DNA from: Vibrio sp. SCSIO 43135
GTDB lineage: Bacteria; Pseudomonadota; Gammaproteobacteria; Enterobacterales; Vibrionaceae
Direction: 5' to 3'
Length of the DNA: 64,000 nt
NCBI RefSeq assembly: GCF_023716665.1
Contig: NZ_CP071859.1
Span: 558,001-622,000, forward strand
Position numbers and translations under genes: made by a program. Positions within the stretch are counted from its first letter, which is position 1. Every line of letters begins with the position of its first letter. The notes below the pieces were generated by a model, which saw nothing but the letters and a program-made list of their open reading frames with translations, was not told where the DNA came from and did not search any database. Below are positions 62,999 to 64,000 of this stretch, piece after piece.

Positions 62999-64000
62999 TT
63001 ACTTAGTGATTCGCTTGTACTTGATACGGTGAGGCTCAGCCGCTTGTGCGCCTAGAGTCTGTTTTAGCCACTCACTGTATTCAGTATAGTTGCCTTCGTA
63101 GAAGTTCACCTGACCTTCATCACGGTAGTCTAGGATGTGAGTCGCGATACGGTCTAGGAACCAACGGTCGTGCGAGATAACCATTGCACAGCCAGGGAAT
63201 TCAAGTAACGCTTCTTCTAAAGCACGTAGCGTTTCTACGTCAAGGTCGTTGGTTGGCTCATCGAGTAACAGTACGTTACCGCCAGCTTTAAGCAGCTTAG
63301 CAAGGTGCACACGGTTACGTTCACCACCAGATAGCTCGCCAATGATCTTCTGTTGATCTGAGCCTTTGAAGTTAAAGCGAGAACAGTAGGCACGCGCTGG
63401 GATTTCGAAATTGTTGATCTTGATGATGTCAGCGCCTTCAGAAATCTCTTGGTATACCGTTTTGGTGTCATCCATTGCATCACGGAACTGATCCACAGAA
63501 GCCAGTTTAACGGTTTCACCTAAATCAATCGTACCTGAGTCTGGCTGCTCTGTGCCGCTAAGCATTTTGAATAGCGTTGATTTACCAGCACCGTTGGCAC
63601 CGATAATACCGACAATCGCACCTTTAGGCATGCTGAACGATAGGTCATCAATCAGAACGCGGCCATCAAATGACTTAGTAAGGTTGCTAACTTCAAGAAC
63701 TTTATCACCTAGGCGTTCACCTGGCGGAATGAATAGTTCGTTGGTTTCGTTACGCTTCTGGCGATCACCGCTTTGTAATTCTTCAAAACGAGCCATACGT
63801 GCTTTCGATTTAGATTGACGACCTTTAGGGTTTTGACGAACCCACTCAAGCTCTTTTTCAATCGTCTTTTGACGAGCTTTTTCTTGCGATGCTTCTTGCT
63901 GTAGACGTGCATCTTTTTGCTCTAGCCAAGAAGTGTAGTTACCTTCCCATGGAATACCTTCACCACGGTCAAGCTCTAGAATCCAGCCTGCAGCGTTGTC
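62999..64000 (-). CDS. ettA: Energy-dependent translational throttle protein EttA (ABC-F; partial, N-terminus outside window)
   Basis: The frame enters from the right edge and covers the last 333 residues of a protein normally near 555. Visible: the end of the first ATPase module, the inter-domain linker rich in Gln, Lys and Arg (EKARQKTIEKELEWVRQNPK-like), then the second ABC module with Walker A GANGAGKST, signature LSGGERNRVHLA, Walker B LLLDEPTNDLD and the H-loop SHDRWFLD. EttA binds the ribosomal E site and gates elongation by the ATP/ADP ratio. The ATG at 63796 is an internal Met, not the start. Confidence 0.96.
   Translation of the reverse strand, partial: DNAAGWILELDRGEGIPWEGNYTSWLEQKDARLQQEASQEKARQKTIEKELEWVRQNPKGRQSKSKARMARFEELQSGDRQKRNETNELFIPPGERLGDKVLEVSNLTKSFDGRVLIDDLSFSMPKGAIVGIIGANGAGKSTLFKMLSGTEQPDSGTIDLGETVKLASVDQFRDAMDDTKTVYQEISEGADIIKINNFEIPARAYCSRFNFKGSDQQKIIGELSGGERNRVHLAKLLKAGGNVLLLDEPTNDLDVETLRALEEALLEFPGCAMVISHDRWFLDRIATHILDYRDEGQVNFYEGNYTEYSEWLKQTLGAQAAEPHRIKYKRITK

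Overview
The window is 64 kb of bacterial chromosome that reads as core chromosome 1 of a Vibrio. Evidence: a VpsR-type activator beside lysS, a RocS-type GGDEF-EAL protein, NhaR-HlyU, a PlzA-type PilZ protein, the rpsO-pnp-nlpI block, and a gene order that matches, as far as I remember it, the V. cholerae run from rpsO to ettA. The species cannot be fixed from this sequence. Coding density is high and nearly everything is housekeeping. I see no tRNA, rRNA, CRISPR array, prophage or intact insertion sequence.

Layout. 1-3.8 kb (minus): a LysR regulator cut by the window edge, a TRIC-type membrane protein, and btuF / CbiB-like / mtnN. 3.9-9.8 kb (plus): rpsO, pnp with a structured leader, nlpI, then a MarR regulator and a MATE pump that share an operator-like palindrome. 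9.8-15.4 kb: the O2-independent ubiquinone genes ubiV-ubiU (minus) and ubiT (plus) with a GNAT gene, separated by a rocS-like gene whose stop codon carries a 291-bp MITE. 15.5-24.3 kb: holD, rimI, a second GGDEF-EAL protein, prfC, a PAS chemoreceptor, srmB, trmN6. 24.6-33.3 kb: brnQ, prfB with its programmed frameshift, lysS, vpsR, two small proteins, an aldo-keto reductase, a DUF6482-like gene, mutH. 33.3-39.2 kb: an origin-like non-coding stretch with four DnaA boxes, then rppH-ptsP-tauE-lgt-thyA. 39.7-42.9 kb: nptA, nhaR, hlyU, rpsT. 43.2-50.8 kb: murJ-ribF-ileS-lspA-fkpB-ispH. 51-58.9 kb: a CstA/BtsU-type transporter, a lipoprotein, the muropeptide-recycling genes murQ-anmK and nagZ, and the LytS/LytTR pair btsS-btsR. 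59-64 kb: aroF-tyrA under TyrR boxes, a LytM-type peptidase with a PilZ protein, and the 3' part of ettA.

How the parts connect. The most striking regulatory structure is a set of seven direct repeats, consensus ACCACTYA on the minus strand, spaced exactly 20 bp apart upstream of the CstA-type transporter. This matches the known BtsR (YehT) target motif, and a BtsS/BtsR-like pair lies about 5 kb away, so the window holds sensor, regulator, operator array and target transporter of a probable pyruvate circuit. A second theme is cyclic-di-GMP: two GGDEF-EAL enzymes, VpsR and a PilZ protein. A third is post-transcriptional control: the pnp leader stem, the prfB frameshift and the UUG start of rpsT. 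Many start codons were moved from the longest reading frame to an inner start with a better Shine-Dalgarno; each case is stated in its entry.
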